The notes under the pieces were generated by a model, which was not told the DNA's origin, did no database searches, and saw nothing but the letters and a program-made list of their open reading frames with translations. Both the position numbers and the translations under genes were made by a program. Source: Lentisphaerota bacterium (GTDB lineage: Bacteria > Verrucomicrobiota > Lentisphaeria > Oligosphaerales > PUNB01). From it: a stretch of 16,392 nucleotides of DNA. Shown here piece after piece: positions 6,177 through 14,099 of this stretch (position 1 is the first letter of the stretch; each line of letters starts with the position of its first letter). The stretch lies in contig PUNB01000120.1 in the NCBI GenBank assembly GCA_003552565.1, positions 1-16,392 of the forward strand, written 5' to 3'.

Positions 6177-7334
6177 ATGCAGGAAAGCAAAATTTTAATA
6201 ATCGGCGGCGGCTTTGCCGGTATCCAGGCGGCCAAAGCGCTGGCGCGCAAAGGTATAGTCTGTACATTGCTTGATCAGCGGCCGCATACGGAGATGCTGC
6301 CGGCGCTGCCGGATGTTGCCAGTGACTGGATCAAGGAAGAGCATGTCGCCCACGATTTACCGAGCATCCTGCCTGGAAATTGTGACTTTCGCCAGGCTAC
6401 GGTAACCGAGATTGATTTTAATCGGCGGACAGTTCAGGCCGAATACAGCAATGACGAGGGGGAAACTTTAGGGTATGATTATTTACTGTTGTCTGCCGGC
6501 TCGAGAACCGAGGTCAGTCGGCTCGGCTTGCCGGGAGAGATTTATAAGCTTGACAGTCTAGATGACGCTCGGCGAATCAAGAATTCTCTATATGGCTGTC
6601 TTGATCGGGAAAAGGCGCCGACTCTGGTTTTTATCGGGGCCGGTTACACCGGTATCGAACTGGCTTTAGGGGCACAGGCCTTTTTAAAGGTTCGGGGGCG
6701 GACGGACAGCCGGCTTATAATGGTTGAATGCGCCGATAAGATCCTGCCCTTTTTACCGGAAACAAGGCGTGATTACGTGGAGCGGGATTTGCTCGATAAA
6801 GGGATTGAGCTGCGTACCGGGGAACGAATTCTGCAGACAGATGACGGCAGTGTCCGTTTGGGGAACGGGGAAAGGATCGTTTCTCCGGTAATATACGCCG
6901 CTCCCGGCTCACAGGCCTCGATAAACCAAATAATTGGTTCGGCTCCCTGTCTTAAAGACGGCCGGATTATTGTGGATCGTTTTCTGCGGGCGGCCGGAAG
7001 GGAAAATGTCTTTGTATGCGGCGATGCCGCGGCGATCGCGGCGTCGAATGGCGGTTACCTGCGCAAAGCGGTTAACTTCGCCTATTATGGCGGACATAGG
7101 GCCGGCGATAACATAGCTCGAATTATGAATAATCAGCCGATGCGCCCGTTTCATCCAGTTGACGCGGGCTGGGTCATACCTTTGCATGACAAGGCGGTGG
7201 GGAACATTTTTTCGCGGCTTTATCTGCAGGGCAGGCTGCCGCTCAGGCTGCACTATTTCATGTGCGGTTTTCGCAATTACTCTGCTGTGAGCCGGCGATA
7301 TTTTTATAAAACCGCGGTTGCGTTACCGGAATGA
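6177..7334 (+). CDS. NDH-2-like FAD/NAD(P)H pyridine nucleotide-disulphide family oxidoreductase
   Basis: The 385-aa protein has the two-dinucleotide-fold layout of type II NADH dehydrogenases and sulfide:quinone oxidoreductases. The FAD motif GGGFAG (10-15) is near the N-terminus, the NAD(P)H motif GAGYTG (154-159) is central, and VFVCGDAA (278-285) contacts the flavin. The C-terminal stretch LPLRLHYFMCGFRNY resembles the membrane-facing tail of NDH-2 enzymes. It probably passes electrons from NADH to a quinone or another acceptor at the inner membrane face. The AQxxxQ-type quinone motif expected after the FAD Asp is not seen; RKAVNFAYYGG stands there, so the acceptor is uncertain. An in-frame TAA directly before the ATG fixes the start. 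It lies 25 bases before a DoxX gene, very likely in one operon. No redox-active CxxC is present, so it is not a disulphide reductase. Confidence 0.85.
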   Translation: MQESKILIIGGGFAGIQAAKALARKGIVCTLLDQRPHTEMLPALPDVASDWIKEEHVAHDLPSILPGNCDFRQATVTEIDFNRRTVQAEYSNDEGETLGYDYLLLSAGSRTEVSRLGLPGEIYKLDSLDDARRIKNSLYGCLDREKAPTLVFIGAGYTGIELALGAQAFLKVRGRTDSRLIMVECADKILPFLPETRRDYVERDLLDKGIELRTGERILQTDDGSVRLGNGERIVSPVIYAAPGSQASINQIIGSAPCLKDGRIIVDRFLRAAGRENVFVCGDAAAIAASNGGYLRKAVNFAYYGGHRAGDNIARIMNNQPMRPFHPVDAGWVIPLHDKAVGNIFSRLYLQGRLPLRLHYFMCGFRNYSAVSRRYFYKTAVALPE

Positions 7335-7359
7335 AAAAGAAAAACAAAAGGAATAAAAA

Positions 7360-7782
7360 ATGGCGACTAAACAAAAATTGATCAAGATTATTTTCGGAAC
7401 GTGTGATGACCGCAATCCTGGCGTATTAATTCTGCGATTATTTGCCGGAATCGCGATGATGACGCACGGTTACGGCAAGCTTTTCGGCGGTCTGGAGGGT
7501 TTTACTGAGAATGTCGCGGGAATGGGGTTTCCGTTGCCGGCCTTCTTCGCTTTCATGGCCGCATTCAGTGAGTTTTTTGGAGCTTTGCTTTTGACCTTGG
7601 GCCTGGCGACCAGGGTCTGGGCTTTGCTGCTGGCCGTGACTATGGGAGTGGCGGCTTTTGTCGCTCATGCCGGAGATCCGTTCGCCATGCGCGAGCTGGC
7701 TTTGCTGTATATGGCGGTCTGGGTCTTCTTCCTCTTTAAAGGGGCCGGCAATTACTCGGTCGATGCCTTGATTAAAGATTAA
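7360..7782 (+). CDS. DoxX family membrane protein
   Basis: This 140-aa protein has four hydrophobic segments (about 20-38, 58-82, 85-103 and 111-127). It shows the DoxX pattern: LRLFAGIAMMTHGYGKLFGG near the start, GMGFPLP before the second segment, then EFFGALLLTLGLATR and NYSVDALI at the end. DoxX proteins sit in the inner membrane and are linked with quinone-dependent or thiol redox processes; exact roles vary. AAAGGA lies ahead of the ATG at suitable spacing. Placement 25 bases after the NDH-2-like gene suggests a membrane anchor or electron-accepting partner for that flavoprotein. Its stop is only 4 bases from the stop of the convergent aldo/keto reductase, and no terminator is visible between them. 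Confidence 0.88.
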   Translation: MATKQKLIKIIFGTCDDRNPGVLILRLFAGIAMMTHGYGKLFGGLEGFTENVAGMGFPLPAFFAFMAAFSEFFGALLLTLGLATRVWALLLAVTMGVAAFVAHAGDPFAMRELALLYMAVWVFFLFKGAGNYSVDALIKD

Positions 7783-7786
7783 GCTG

Positions 7787-8848
7787 TTAAATTTCCGGCC
7801 GTCTGCTTATGTAAGCGCCGGCTTTTTCTTTGGCCGACAAATCATAAGCGCGGCGGAAGGGCAGGTAGATGTTGAGATCATAATAATTACTGACAAAGCG
7901 CCCCGGCGGCACGAGCCGGTCAATGGCCTCCAGCTCTTCCTCGGTCAAGGTGATTTCGCAGGCTTTCAACGCCGAATCAAGGTATTCCAGATTGCGGGCG
8001 CCGAGGATGGCGGAACTTACACCGGGCTGAGCCATAACCCAGGCCAGGGAAAATTCAGCCACGCTTACTCCCTTGGACTTCGCTAATTGCGAGACGTGTT
8101 CAACCACTTCCAGAGCCTTGTCATTATACACTTCCTCGCCGCCCTTCTTCTTTTTGGCGGCGACTCTGCTGCCCGGAGGCGGCGCTTGGCCTTTTTGATA
8201 CTTGCCGGAGAGTAAACCGGTGGCGATGGGATAAAACGGGGTTATGCCCACTCCATGTTCTCGACAGGCGGGAAGCAGCTCGTTTTCCGGGGTCCGGTCC
8301 AGCAGGTTATAAGGCGGCTGTTCGCTGACGAAACGGGGGAAACCGTATTTTTCGCTGGTGAAAAGCCCAGTCAGGATTTTCGACACCGGATGTTTGGAGG
8401 TGCCGATGTATCGCACCTTGCCGGAACGGACAAGTATATCACACGTATACAGTAGTTCCTCCAGAGGAGTGGTGGGATCGACCACATGCAGAATATACAG
8501 GTCAATGTAATCAGTCTTTAATCGCCGTAGACTGTTGTCGCAGGCTTCAATCAAATGTTTCCGGCTGTAGCCGAAATCATTGGCTCCGGAACCCATGGTC
8601 CAGCCGGCTTTGGTCGCCAGCACTGCTTCCCGGCGCCGGCCGAGGGAGTGCAGAGCTGAGCCGACCGCCTGCTCTGAGTTGCCCCGGCCGTAGCAATCGG
8701 CCGTGTCGATAAAGTTAACCCCGCTGTCGAGTGCGGCGCCTATTATTTTTTCAGCTTCCGAGGATTTTTCGGGGGTGAATCCACGCATCGTTCCCAAGCA
8801 TAATTTTGAGACCCTCAGACCGCTGCTTCCAAGCTGTCTGTATTCCAT
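7787..8848 (-). CDS. Aldo/keto reductase
   Basis: The 353-aa length fits the AKR family. It begins MEYRQLGSSGLRVSKLCLGT, the classic first strand. The catalytic tetrad is complete: Asp48 and Tyr53 (FIDTADCYGRG), Lys80 (ATKAG) and His121 (LYILH). The NAD(P)H-binding end is present as SSAILGARNLEYLDS. These soluble TIM-barrel enzymes reduce aldehydes and ketones with NAD(P)H; the natural substrate cannot be inferred here. The sequence type is nearer the YajO/Tas-like group that keeps a Lys/Arg-rich insertion around 226-236 (AAKKKKGGEE) than the small-substrate 2,5-diketogluconate reductases. GGGAG precedes the ATG by about nine bases. It lies behind the ppdK terminator, so it is probably transcribed separately from ppdK. 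Confidence 0.93.
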   Translation of the reverse strand: MEYRQLGSSGLRVSKLCLGTMRGFTPEKSSEAEKIIGAALDSGVNFIDTADCYGRGNSEQAVGSALHSLGRRREAVLATKAGWTMGSGANDFGYSRKHLIEACDNSLRRLKTDYIDLYILHVVDPTTPLEELLYTCDILVRSGKVRYIGTSKHPVSKILTGLFTSEKYGFPRFVSEQPPYNLLDRTPENELLPACREHGVGITPFYPIATGLLSGKYQKGQAPPPGSRVAAKKKKGGEEVYNDKALEVVEHVSQLAKSKGVSVAEFSLAWVMAQPGVSSAILGARNLEYLDSALKACEITLTEEELEAIDRLVPPGRFVSNYYDLNIYLPFRRAYDLSAKEKAGAYISRRPEI

Positions 8849-8873
8849 GATTTTTGGACTCCCATTATAAAAT

Positions 8874-8919
8874 TAAAAACGGAGCGCTGGTTCCGTCCAA
8901 TGACGTGTCAGCGCCCCGT
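8874..8919 (-). terminator. Intrinsic terminator downstream of ppdK
   Basis: On the minus strand ACGGGGCGCTG pairs with CAGCGCTCCGT (11 pairs, one G-U) around a roughly 20-base loop. The stem runs into TTTTTAATTTT. The position, just after the ppdK stop, and the U tract make it a convincing rho-independent terminator. Confidence 0.85.
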
Positions 8920-8947
8920 GGTTAATGCCTTATGCGGCTGTTTTAGG

Positions 8948-11713
8948 TTATTGCTCTTCGGCAATGGCCGCCTGAGCCGCCGCCAGCCGCGCTATCGGCA
9001 CTCTGAAGGGTGAACAGCTGACGTAATCCAGGCCCACCCGATGGCAGAACTTGACTGACGATGGCTCGCCGCCGTGCTCGCCGCAAATGCCGCATTTCAG
9101 GTTGGATTTGCTTCCGCGTCCAAGAGAAACGGCCATTTCCATCATTTTGCCGACTCCCTCCTGGTCAAGCACTTGGAACGGGTCGCGCTCGTAAACTCCG
9201 AGCTTGACATAATCACCCAGAAATCTGCCGGCGTCATCGCGGCTGAATCCGCATCCCATCTGCGTCAGGTCGTTCGTGCCGAAGCTGAAAAAGTCAGCGT
9301 GTTCAGCCACTTTGTCGGCGGTAATGGCGGCTCGCGGCACCTCGATCATGGTGCCGATCAAATAAGGAATTTCGTCTGCCTGACAGTTGTTCTCCTGGAG
9401 AACCTGCTGAACCACGGCTTCGGCTCTTTCCCGGGTCAGCTTCAATTCCTGTTCCGCTCCGACCAAGGGGATCATGATTTCCGGTCGGACTTCGAGACCC
9501 TGTTCACGTTTCACCTTGATAGCCGCTTCGAGGATGGCCCGCACCTGCATTTCCGATACTTCCGGGTAGGTGATGCCGAGCCGGCAGCCACGGTGGCCGA
9601 GCATGGGGTTGAATTCATTCAGGCTTTCGACCGTGGCTTTAACCTCTTCGGCACTGACGTTCAACTGTTCCGCCATGGCTTTCTGCCCGGCTTCATCGTG
9701 GGGCAGGAATTCATGCAGCGGCGGGTCCAGAAGGCGGATCGTGCATGGCCGTCCGGCCAGTTCCCGGAAGATGCCTTCGAAGTCATGGCGCTGATAGGGC
9801 AGCAGCTCGTCCAGCGCCCGCTGGTATTGATCCAGCACCGCTTTGTTTTTCTGCCGAATTCTGTCGGCCTCGGCTTCATCCTCGCCGGCGCTGCTGATTT
9901 TATCATTCAGCATTTTTACTGTTTGCGCCACCAGAATCAGCCGGCGGAAGCTTATAATGCGGTCACCTTCGAAAAACATGTGTTCAGTGCGGGTCAAGCC
10001 GATACCTTCCGCGCCGTATTTTATGGCTACCTCGGTATCCTCCGGGGTGTCGCTGTTGGTGCGGACTCCCAGGCGACGATATTTGTCCGCCAGTTCCATT
10101 AACTGCGCGAAGCGTCCGCTGAGTTTCGGCTCGATAGTCGGTACTTGTCCGAGGTAAACTTTGCCGGTGGTGCCGTCAATGCTCAGCCAGTCGCCTTCTT
10201 TCACTGTCTGGCCGTGGGCGGTGAACTGGCGCTGACCGTAATTCATGGTGATGTCTCCGGCGCCGGCGACACAGCATTTGCCCCAGCCGCGGGCTACTAC
10301 CGCGGCGTGCGAAGTCATGCCGCCGCGGCTGGTGAGGATGGCCTTGGCTGCATGCATGCCGCCGATATCTTCGGGACTGGTTTCCATCCGGCATAGAATG
10401 ACCTGTTCGCCGCGCTCATGCCATTCTTCCGCTTCATCGGCGGTGAACACCGCCCGCCCGGTGGCGGCGCCGGGACTGGCCGGCAGACCTTCGGCCAAAA
10501 ACTCGGCCTGTTCGATCTTTTGTGGGTCAAACTGCGGATGCAGCATTTGCTCGAGATCATTCGGCGGCACCCGCAGGACAGCTTTTTTCTCATCGATCAA
10601 GCCTTCCTGCATCATGTCCATGGCGATGCACACAGCCGCCGGGCCCGTGCGTTTGCCGGTGCGGGTCTGCAGCATATACAGAGTGCCCTGTTCAATCGTG
10701 AACTCGATGTCCTGCATATCCTGATAATGCGCTTCCAGTTTACTGCGGATATCGCAGAGCTGTTCGTAGGCTTCCGGCATAATTTCCTGCATGGTTTCCA
10801 GCGGTTTCGGGGTGCGGATGCCGGCCACCACGTCTTCACCCTGGGCGTTCAGCAGGAACTCTCCGTAAAACTTGTTTTCGCCGGTTGAGGGATTGCGGGT
10901 GAAGGCCACGCCCGTGCCCGAGTCATCACCCATATTGCCGTAAACCATGGTCTGTACGTTGACCGCCGTTCCCTTAAGGCCGCGCAGTTCGTTGATTTCC
11001 CGGTATCGCACGGCCCGCGGTGTGTTCCAGGAATTGAAAACCGCGGAAATGCCGCGGTACAGCTGGTCTTTCGGGTCCTGGGGGAACTCTTCCTTGGCGT
11101 ATTTCTTGTAGGTTTCCTTGCAGGCCTCCACCACTCGGGCCATTTCATCCTCGGTCAAATCGGTGTCAAGCTCCTTGCCGAGTTCCTCTTTAACCTGATC
11201 CATGGCCCAGTGCAGAGGATTGTATTCATGGTTGTACTCGTCCTTGTCTTTGATGCCCATGACCACATCGCCGAACATCTGTATGAAGCGGCGGTAGGCG
11301 TCTAGAGCGAAACGGCGATTGCCGGTCAGCTTGATCAGAGCTTCGAGAGTTTCATCATTCAAGCCCAGATTAAGCACCGTATCCATCATGCCAGGCATAG
11401 AAACCGGAGCGCCTGAACGCACTGAAACGAGCAGGGGATTCGGGCCGGCGCCGAACGTCTTGCCGGTTAATTCTTCGAGCTTTTGCAAATGCTGTTCAAT
11501 TTCCGGCCTGATGCGCTCCAGCAGCTGCTCTTTGCCGCTTTGATAGTATTCTGCACAGGCCTCGGTGGTGATTGTGAAACCCGGCGGCACCGGGATGCCG
11601 AGAGAGGCCATCTCCGCCAGGTTCGAACCTTTGCCGCCGATCAAATCTTTCATATCCGCTCTGCCTTCGGAAGAACCGCCGCCGAAACTGTAAACGTATT
11701 TTTTGTCCGTCAT
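8948..11713 (-). CDS. ppdK: Pyruvate,phosphate dikinase
   Basis: The enzyme interconverts pyruvate, ATP and phosphate with PEP, AMP and pyrophosphate in the cytoplasm. Residues 1 to about 390 form the nucleotide-binding part, with GGKGSNLAEM (27-36) and SVRSGAPVSMPGMMDT (97-112). The swivelling phospho-histidine domain (about 400-530) carries RGGMTSHAAVVAR with catalytic His469 and the Thr467 that regulatory proteins phosphorylate in some lineages. The C-terminal barrel (about 540-915) binds PEP/pyruvate, with GLTRTEHMF (572-580), FSFGTNDLTQ (809-818) and catalytic Cys877 in CGICGEHGG. At 921 aa it is slightly longer than the roughly 875-aa classic bacterial form but intact. It could run glycolytically (PPi-saving, common in anaerobes) or gluconeogenically. 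It ends a row of five minus-strand genes, closed by a terminator. The ribosome binding site is weak, with only a GGG about 13 bases upstream. Confidence 0.98.
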   Translation of the reverse strand: MTDKKYVYSFGGGSSEGRADMKDLIGGKGSNLAEMASLGIPVPPGFTITTEACAEYYQSGKEQLLERIRPEIEQHLQKLEELTGKTFGAGPNPLLVSVRSGAPVSMPGMMDTVLNLGLNDETLEALIKLTGNRRFALDAYRRFIQMFGDVVMGIKDKDEYNHEYNPLHWAMDQVKEELGKELDTDLTEDEMARVVEACKETYKKYAKEEFPQDPKDQLYRGISAVFNSWNTPRAVRYREINELRGLKGTAVNVQTMVYGNMGDDSGTGVAFTRNPSTGENKFYGEFLLNAQGEDVVAGIRTPKPLETMQEIMPEAYEQLCDIRSKLEAHYQDMQDIEFTIEQGTLYMLQTRTGKRTGPAAVCIAMDMMQEGLIDEKKAVLRVPPNDLEQMLHPQFDPQKIEQAEFLAEGLPASPGAATGRAVFTADEAEEWHERGEQVILCRMETSPEDIGGMHAAKAILTSRGGMTSHAAVVARGWGKCCVAGAGDITMNYGQRQFTAHGQTVKEGDWLSIDGTTGKVYLGQVPTIEPKLSGRFAQLMELADKYRRLGVRTNSDTPEDTEVAIKYGAEGIGLTRTEHMFFEGDRIISFRRLILVAQTVKMLNDKISSAGEDEAEADRIRQKNKAVLDQYQRALDELLPYQRHDFEGIFRELAGRPCTIRLLDPPLHEFLPHDEAGQKAMAEQLNVSAEEVKATVESLNEFNPMLGHRGCRLGITYPEVSEMQVRAILEAAIKVKREQGLEVRPEIMIPLVGAEQELKLTRERAEAVVQQVLQENNCQADEIPYLIGTMIEVPRAAITADKVAEHADFFSFGTNDLTQMGCGFSRDDAGRFLGDYVKLGVYERDPFQVLDQEGVGKMMEMAVSLGRGSKSNLKCGICGEHGGEPSSVKFCHRVGLDYVSCSPFRVPIARLAAAQAAIAEEQ

Positions 11714-11800
11714 AAGATAAAGTGACCCTTTTCAGTTCAAATTTTTACTCTTTTTTTCTTGTTTCTTCAGGATTGACTAAGATGTCGTGAAATTGCCAAG

Positions 11801-11899
11801 TCATTTTTTCTTGGCGGTTTCTCTGATTCTCTGTTTGCGTCGTTTCACATAATTTTTCCGACGCTGAGCTTTTTCGCGTTTATTATATTGCTTACCCAT
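11801..11899 (-). CDS. 32-residue Lys/Arg-rich small basic protein
   Basis: This short gene lies between the thioesterase and ppdK. The product starts MGKQYNKREKAQRRK and ends RETAKKK. About half its residues are Lys or Arg, and it has no hydrophobic segment and no cysteine. The sequence AAGAGGTGA (plus-strand 11908-11916) is a strong Shine-Dalgarno, 11 bases before the ATG, and the stop is TGA. High charge suggests binding to RNA or the ribosome, like small ribosomal proteins. I recall similar MGKQYNK-type short proteins from PVC-group genomes but could not check this. It is distinct from the longer TIGR04137-like small basic protein of that group. The good RBS, tight spacing (26 bases after the thioesterase stop) and protein-like composition support a real gene. 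Confidence 0.72.
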   Translation of the reverse strand: MGKQYNKREKAQRRKNYVKRRKQRIRETAKKK

Positions 11900-11925
11900 A
11901 TTCTCATTCACCTCTTAAGTTATGG

Positions 11926-12288
11926 TTATTTTCTGCTGATCATGGCCTTGCGACCGTTTTCATCCACCGCCGCGAACACTACCTCAGTGGAGAAAACTTG
12001 ACGTTCCTCCATGTTCTCTGCCGGCGATTGAGCCCTTACTGTCACTTGATACCGCACAGAGCTTCTGCCGCACCCGCTCCGATGCACGTCAAACGTCAGT
12101 ATTTCACCGTTTTTCACCTGGTGGCGAAATTCCACTTTGTCCATGGCCCGGGTGACGAATCTGCTGGCCGGAAAATCCCGGGTGGCGGCGATCCAGGCGA
12201 ACTCATCGACCCAGCGCAGCAGTTGACCGCCGAACAGGCGGCCATAGTGATTTAAATGTTCGGTCCGCACTAAGGCTGTTGACTGCAT
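11926..12288 (-). CDS. Hot-dog fold acyl-CoA thioesterase (YciA/BFIT type)
   Basis: The 120-aa single hot-dog domain shows the family opening HLNHYGRLFGGQLLRWVDE (residues 11-29): Asn13, Gly16, the LFGG turn before the long helix, and Asp28 at the catalytic acid position. The strand TRAMDKVEFRHQVKNGEIL (46-64) also matches acyl-CoA hydrolases of the YciA/BACH group. Such enzymes cleave acyl-CoA thioesters to free acid and CoA in the cytoplasm and usually work as dimers of hot-dog pairs or larger rings. It is short, with little beyond residue 105, but complete for one domain. It starts 48 bases after rnfE and precedes the small basic protein, so it may be cotranscribed. No strong RBS is seen. 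Substrate chain length cannot be predicted. Confidence 0.85.
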   Translation of the reverse strand: MQSTALVRTEHLNHYGRLFGGQLLRWVDEFAWIAATRDFPASRFVTRAMDKVEFRHQVKNGEILTFDVHRSGCGRSSVRYQVTVRAQSPAENMEERQVFSTEVVFAAVDENGRKAMISRK

Positions 12289-12336
12289 GCGAGCGTAGCC
12301 TTTGATTTTCCCGCCGCTATTGGCGCACTTGCGTTA

Positions 12337-13026
12337 TTAACCGGAGGTTTTCAGCCAGTCGCCGGTGCAAAGCTTGCAATGGGCGCAATTCATTTCGGCT
12401 GGAGGCTTGTAGGTCCGGCCTTGCCGCCGGGCCTGCCGGGCATTGTGCCAGTTCATCAATGCCAGAAACAAACCTAGCATTATAAAAGCGCCGGGAGCCA
12501 GCTTGAGCAGCATGAACTCATGCTCCCAGCCCGGAATAATCTGGTAATCAAACAAGGTGCCGGCGGCGAAGAACTCGCGGGCGCCGCCGAGCGCCATCAA
12601 AGTCACAGTGAACCCGACTCCCATTCCGAGGGCGTCAATCAACGAACGGCCGAGGGGATTGCGGGCCGCGAATGATTCAGAGCGGCCGAGGACTACGCAG
12701 TTAACCACAATCAGAGGAATAAAGATTCCCAACGCGTCATCGATTGCCGGGAAGTAAGCGGAAGTTATCATTCCCACCAAGGTGACGAATGTGGCGATAA
12801 TGACGATGTAACAGGGGATGCGCACTTTTTTCGGAATCACTGAGCGCAGGGAGGAGACGGTCAAATTGCTGCCGAAAAGCACAAACATAGTGGCCAGCCC
12901 CATGCCCATGCCGTTGGTCATGCTGGTGGTCACCGCCAGCGTCGGGCATAATCCCAGAGCCAGCACTAAAACAGGGTTTTCGCGCCACAGCCCCTTGCTG
13001 AATTCCTGTCGAAGAGGTTCACTCAT
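12337..13026 (-). CDS. rnfE: Electron transport complex subunit RnfE (RsxE) with an unusual Cys-rich tail
   Basis: RnfE is an integral inner-membrane subunit of the Rnf complex, which couples ferredoxin:NAD+ electron transfer to ion pumping. The 229-aa sequence follows the family closely: GLWRENPVLVLALGLCPTLAVTT near the start, VRIPCYIVIIATFVTLV in the middle, and GIFIPLIVVNCVVLGRSE. Cys27 and Cys110 are the conserved pair that, with RnfA, hold an iron-sulfur cluster inside the membrane. Six hydrophobic segments are visible. The C-terminus is odd: after a basic stretch it ends with a C-x2-C-x2-C triplet (Cys214, 217, 220; CAHCKLC), absent from the E. coli RsxE tail as I know it. It starts 3 bases after rnfG, which implies translational coupling. 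No rnfA or rnfB follows; the next gene is a thioesterase. Confidence 0.95.
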   Translation of the reverse strand: MSEPLRQEFSKGLWRENPVLVLALGLCPTLAVTTSMTNGMGMGLATMFVLFGSNLTVSSLRSVIPKKVRIPCYIVIIATFVTLVGMITSAYFPAIDDALGIFIPLIVVNCVVLGRSESFAARNPLGRSLIDALGMGVGFTVTLMALGGAREFFAAGTLFDYQIIPGWEHEFMLLKLAPGAFIMLGLFLALMNWHNARQARRQGRTYKPPAEMNCAHCKLCTGDWLKTSG

Positions 13027-13029
13027 AGA

Positions 13030-13728
13030 TTATTCTGACTCTCCCCGGCCTGCTTGTTCAAGTATGGATGTTTTATTGAGTTGAAAAACTCGTAAAGTCT
13101 TTTCCACCGCTTTGGTTACCGCCTGGCTGCTGACGGTGGCTCCGGTTATGCCGACCAGGTCTTGTTCGTGATCGTCGAGGGCATCTTCACTTTCAACCAC
13201 CCGGAAATTTTCCCGGGTTATGGAGCGCTGATCAAACTGATCGAGAAAACGGTTCGGCTCCAGCTTTTTTTCCGTGGTTTCCGGTTCGTCTTTTTGCCGC
13301 CATAAATCCCAGATTTTTTTTTGTTCCCGCCGGTTGGTCACCTGTGTTCCAAGGCCGGGAGTTTCGGAGTGCTCGGTCACCGAAACCTTGCGGATTTGCT
13401 CCTTTTGCAAATCGATTCCGGTCAAAGTCCTGATTCGGCCTCCGTACCCCTCCTGACTGGTTCCGAAAGCGGCGAAACCTATCAATTGGTCATTCTTTTT
13501 TGCTGGATAAAAAAGAAAATCCCGGCCCTCTTCCGAGGTGATTGTTATCGGTTCAAGGTGTTCGTTGAAGTCGCCTTCCGGGAATATCGCCTGCATGGCG
13601 GCGAAGCGTTCAGCCAGACGCGCTTCTTCGCGAGCGTCCGCCGTCAAATTTTCAGCTTGGGTCAAGATAAAACCCGCCGCCAGGCAGGTTAATCCTAACG
13701 CTGAACTGAGAATCAAAATGTTTTTCAT
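13030..13728 (-). CDS. rnfG: Electron transport complex subunit RnfG (RsxG), FMN-binding
   Basis: RnfG carries a covalently bound FMN on the outer face of the membrane and relays electrons in the Rnf complex. The 232-aa protein has one N-terminal membrane anchor (about 4-24). An external domain follows, with the conserved GYGGRIRTLTGID (94-106), VTEHSETPGLGTQV (117-130) and the flavinylation motif TGATVSS (195-201), where Thr198 is the FMN attachment residue. Between these is a charged insertion (about 139-165). GAGGA sits nine bases before the ATG. rnfE follows after 3 bases, as in both common Rnf gene orders, but no rnfC or rnfD precedes it. Upstream are 371 bases without a gene and then pyrC. 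NqrC is the alternative homologue, but length and the RnfE neighbour favour RnfG. Confidence 0.94.
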   Translation of the reverse strand: MKNILILSSALGLTCLAAGFILTQAENLTADAREEARLAERFAAMQAIFPEGDFNEHLEPITITSEEGRDFLFYPAKKNDQLIGFAAFGTSQEGYGGRIRTLTGIDLQKEQIRKVSVTEHSETPGLGTQVTNRREQKKIWDLWRQKDEPETTEKKLEPNRFLDQFDQRSITRENFRVVESEDALDDHEQDLVGITGATVSSQAVTKAVEKTLRVFQLNKTSILEQAGRGESE

Positions 13729-14099
13729 TCGATATCCTCGACGGAGCCGCGACTCCGCGCAAACGCTGACAACTTCATGTTTGAAATTTTATTCTTATGA
13801 GTGAAGCAAAAACTTCTTTACTGTAATCCGGATATGGTGCGATTGCAAGTGCCGATGATGGATTTACGTAAGCCGTCAGTCATAGGTGCGTTTATACAAG
13901 GTCGCGAAGAATTTCAAATTAACAAGAACCGCGAATGTACGCTAATTAACGCGAATTATTCAGCCAGCTCCACTGTTGATTCGTGTTCATTCGTGTCCAT
14001 TCGTGGTTCAAAAATGTAACCGGCTTCCACCTTTCACTGACGCATTACGGATTTCCGAATCCTTTTCGCGGAGGGTCCGGCTAGTGTGAATTGTCCAGG
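13729..14099. other. Gene-free spacer between pyrC and rnfG with degenerate short repeats
   Basis: This 371-base stretch holds no convincing gene; the 72-codon frame at 13801-14019 lacks a ribosome site and a protein-like sequence. It contains two CGCGAAT units about 20 bases apart (near 13930-13956), the ATTCGTG triple repeat at 13979-14010, and a small GGATT/AATCC hairpin near 14049. The rnfG promoter should lie at the left end of this region on the minus strand, but no clear -35/-10 pair was recognised. Confidence 0.5.
13979..14010. repeat. ATTCGTG decamer repeat (three units)
   Basis: ATTCGTGTTC, ATTCGTGTCC and ATTCGTGGTT follow each other, then a short A run. A sister array with ATCCGTG units occurs at 16335-16370, differing by T to C at the third base and also ending in CGTGGT plus an A run. 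Confidence 0.65.

Noticed and set aside
7783..7786. Terminator between doxX and the convergent aldo/keto reductase
   Set aside because: Only four bases separate the stops and no hairpin with a T run is seen on either strand.
9074..10102. 342-codon plus-strand open frame
   Set aside because: It is antisense to ppdK, whose protein sequence is unmistakable; the translation resembles no protein and there is no ribosome site.
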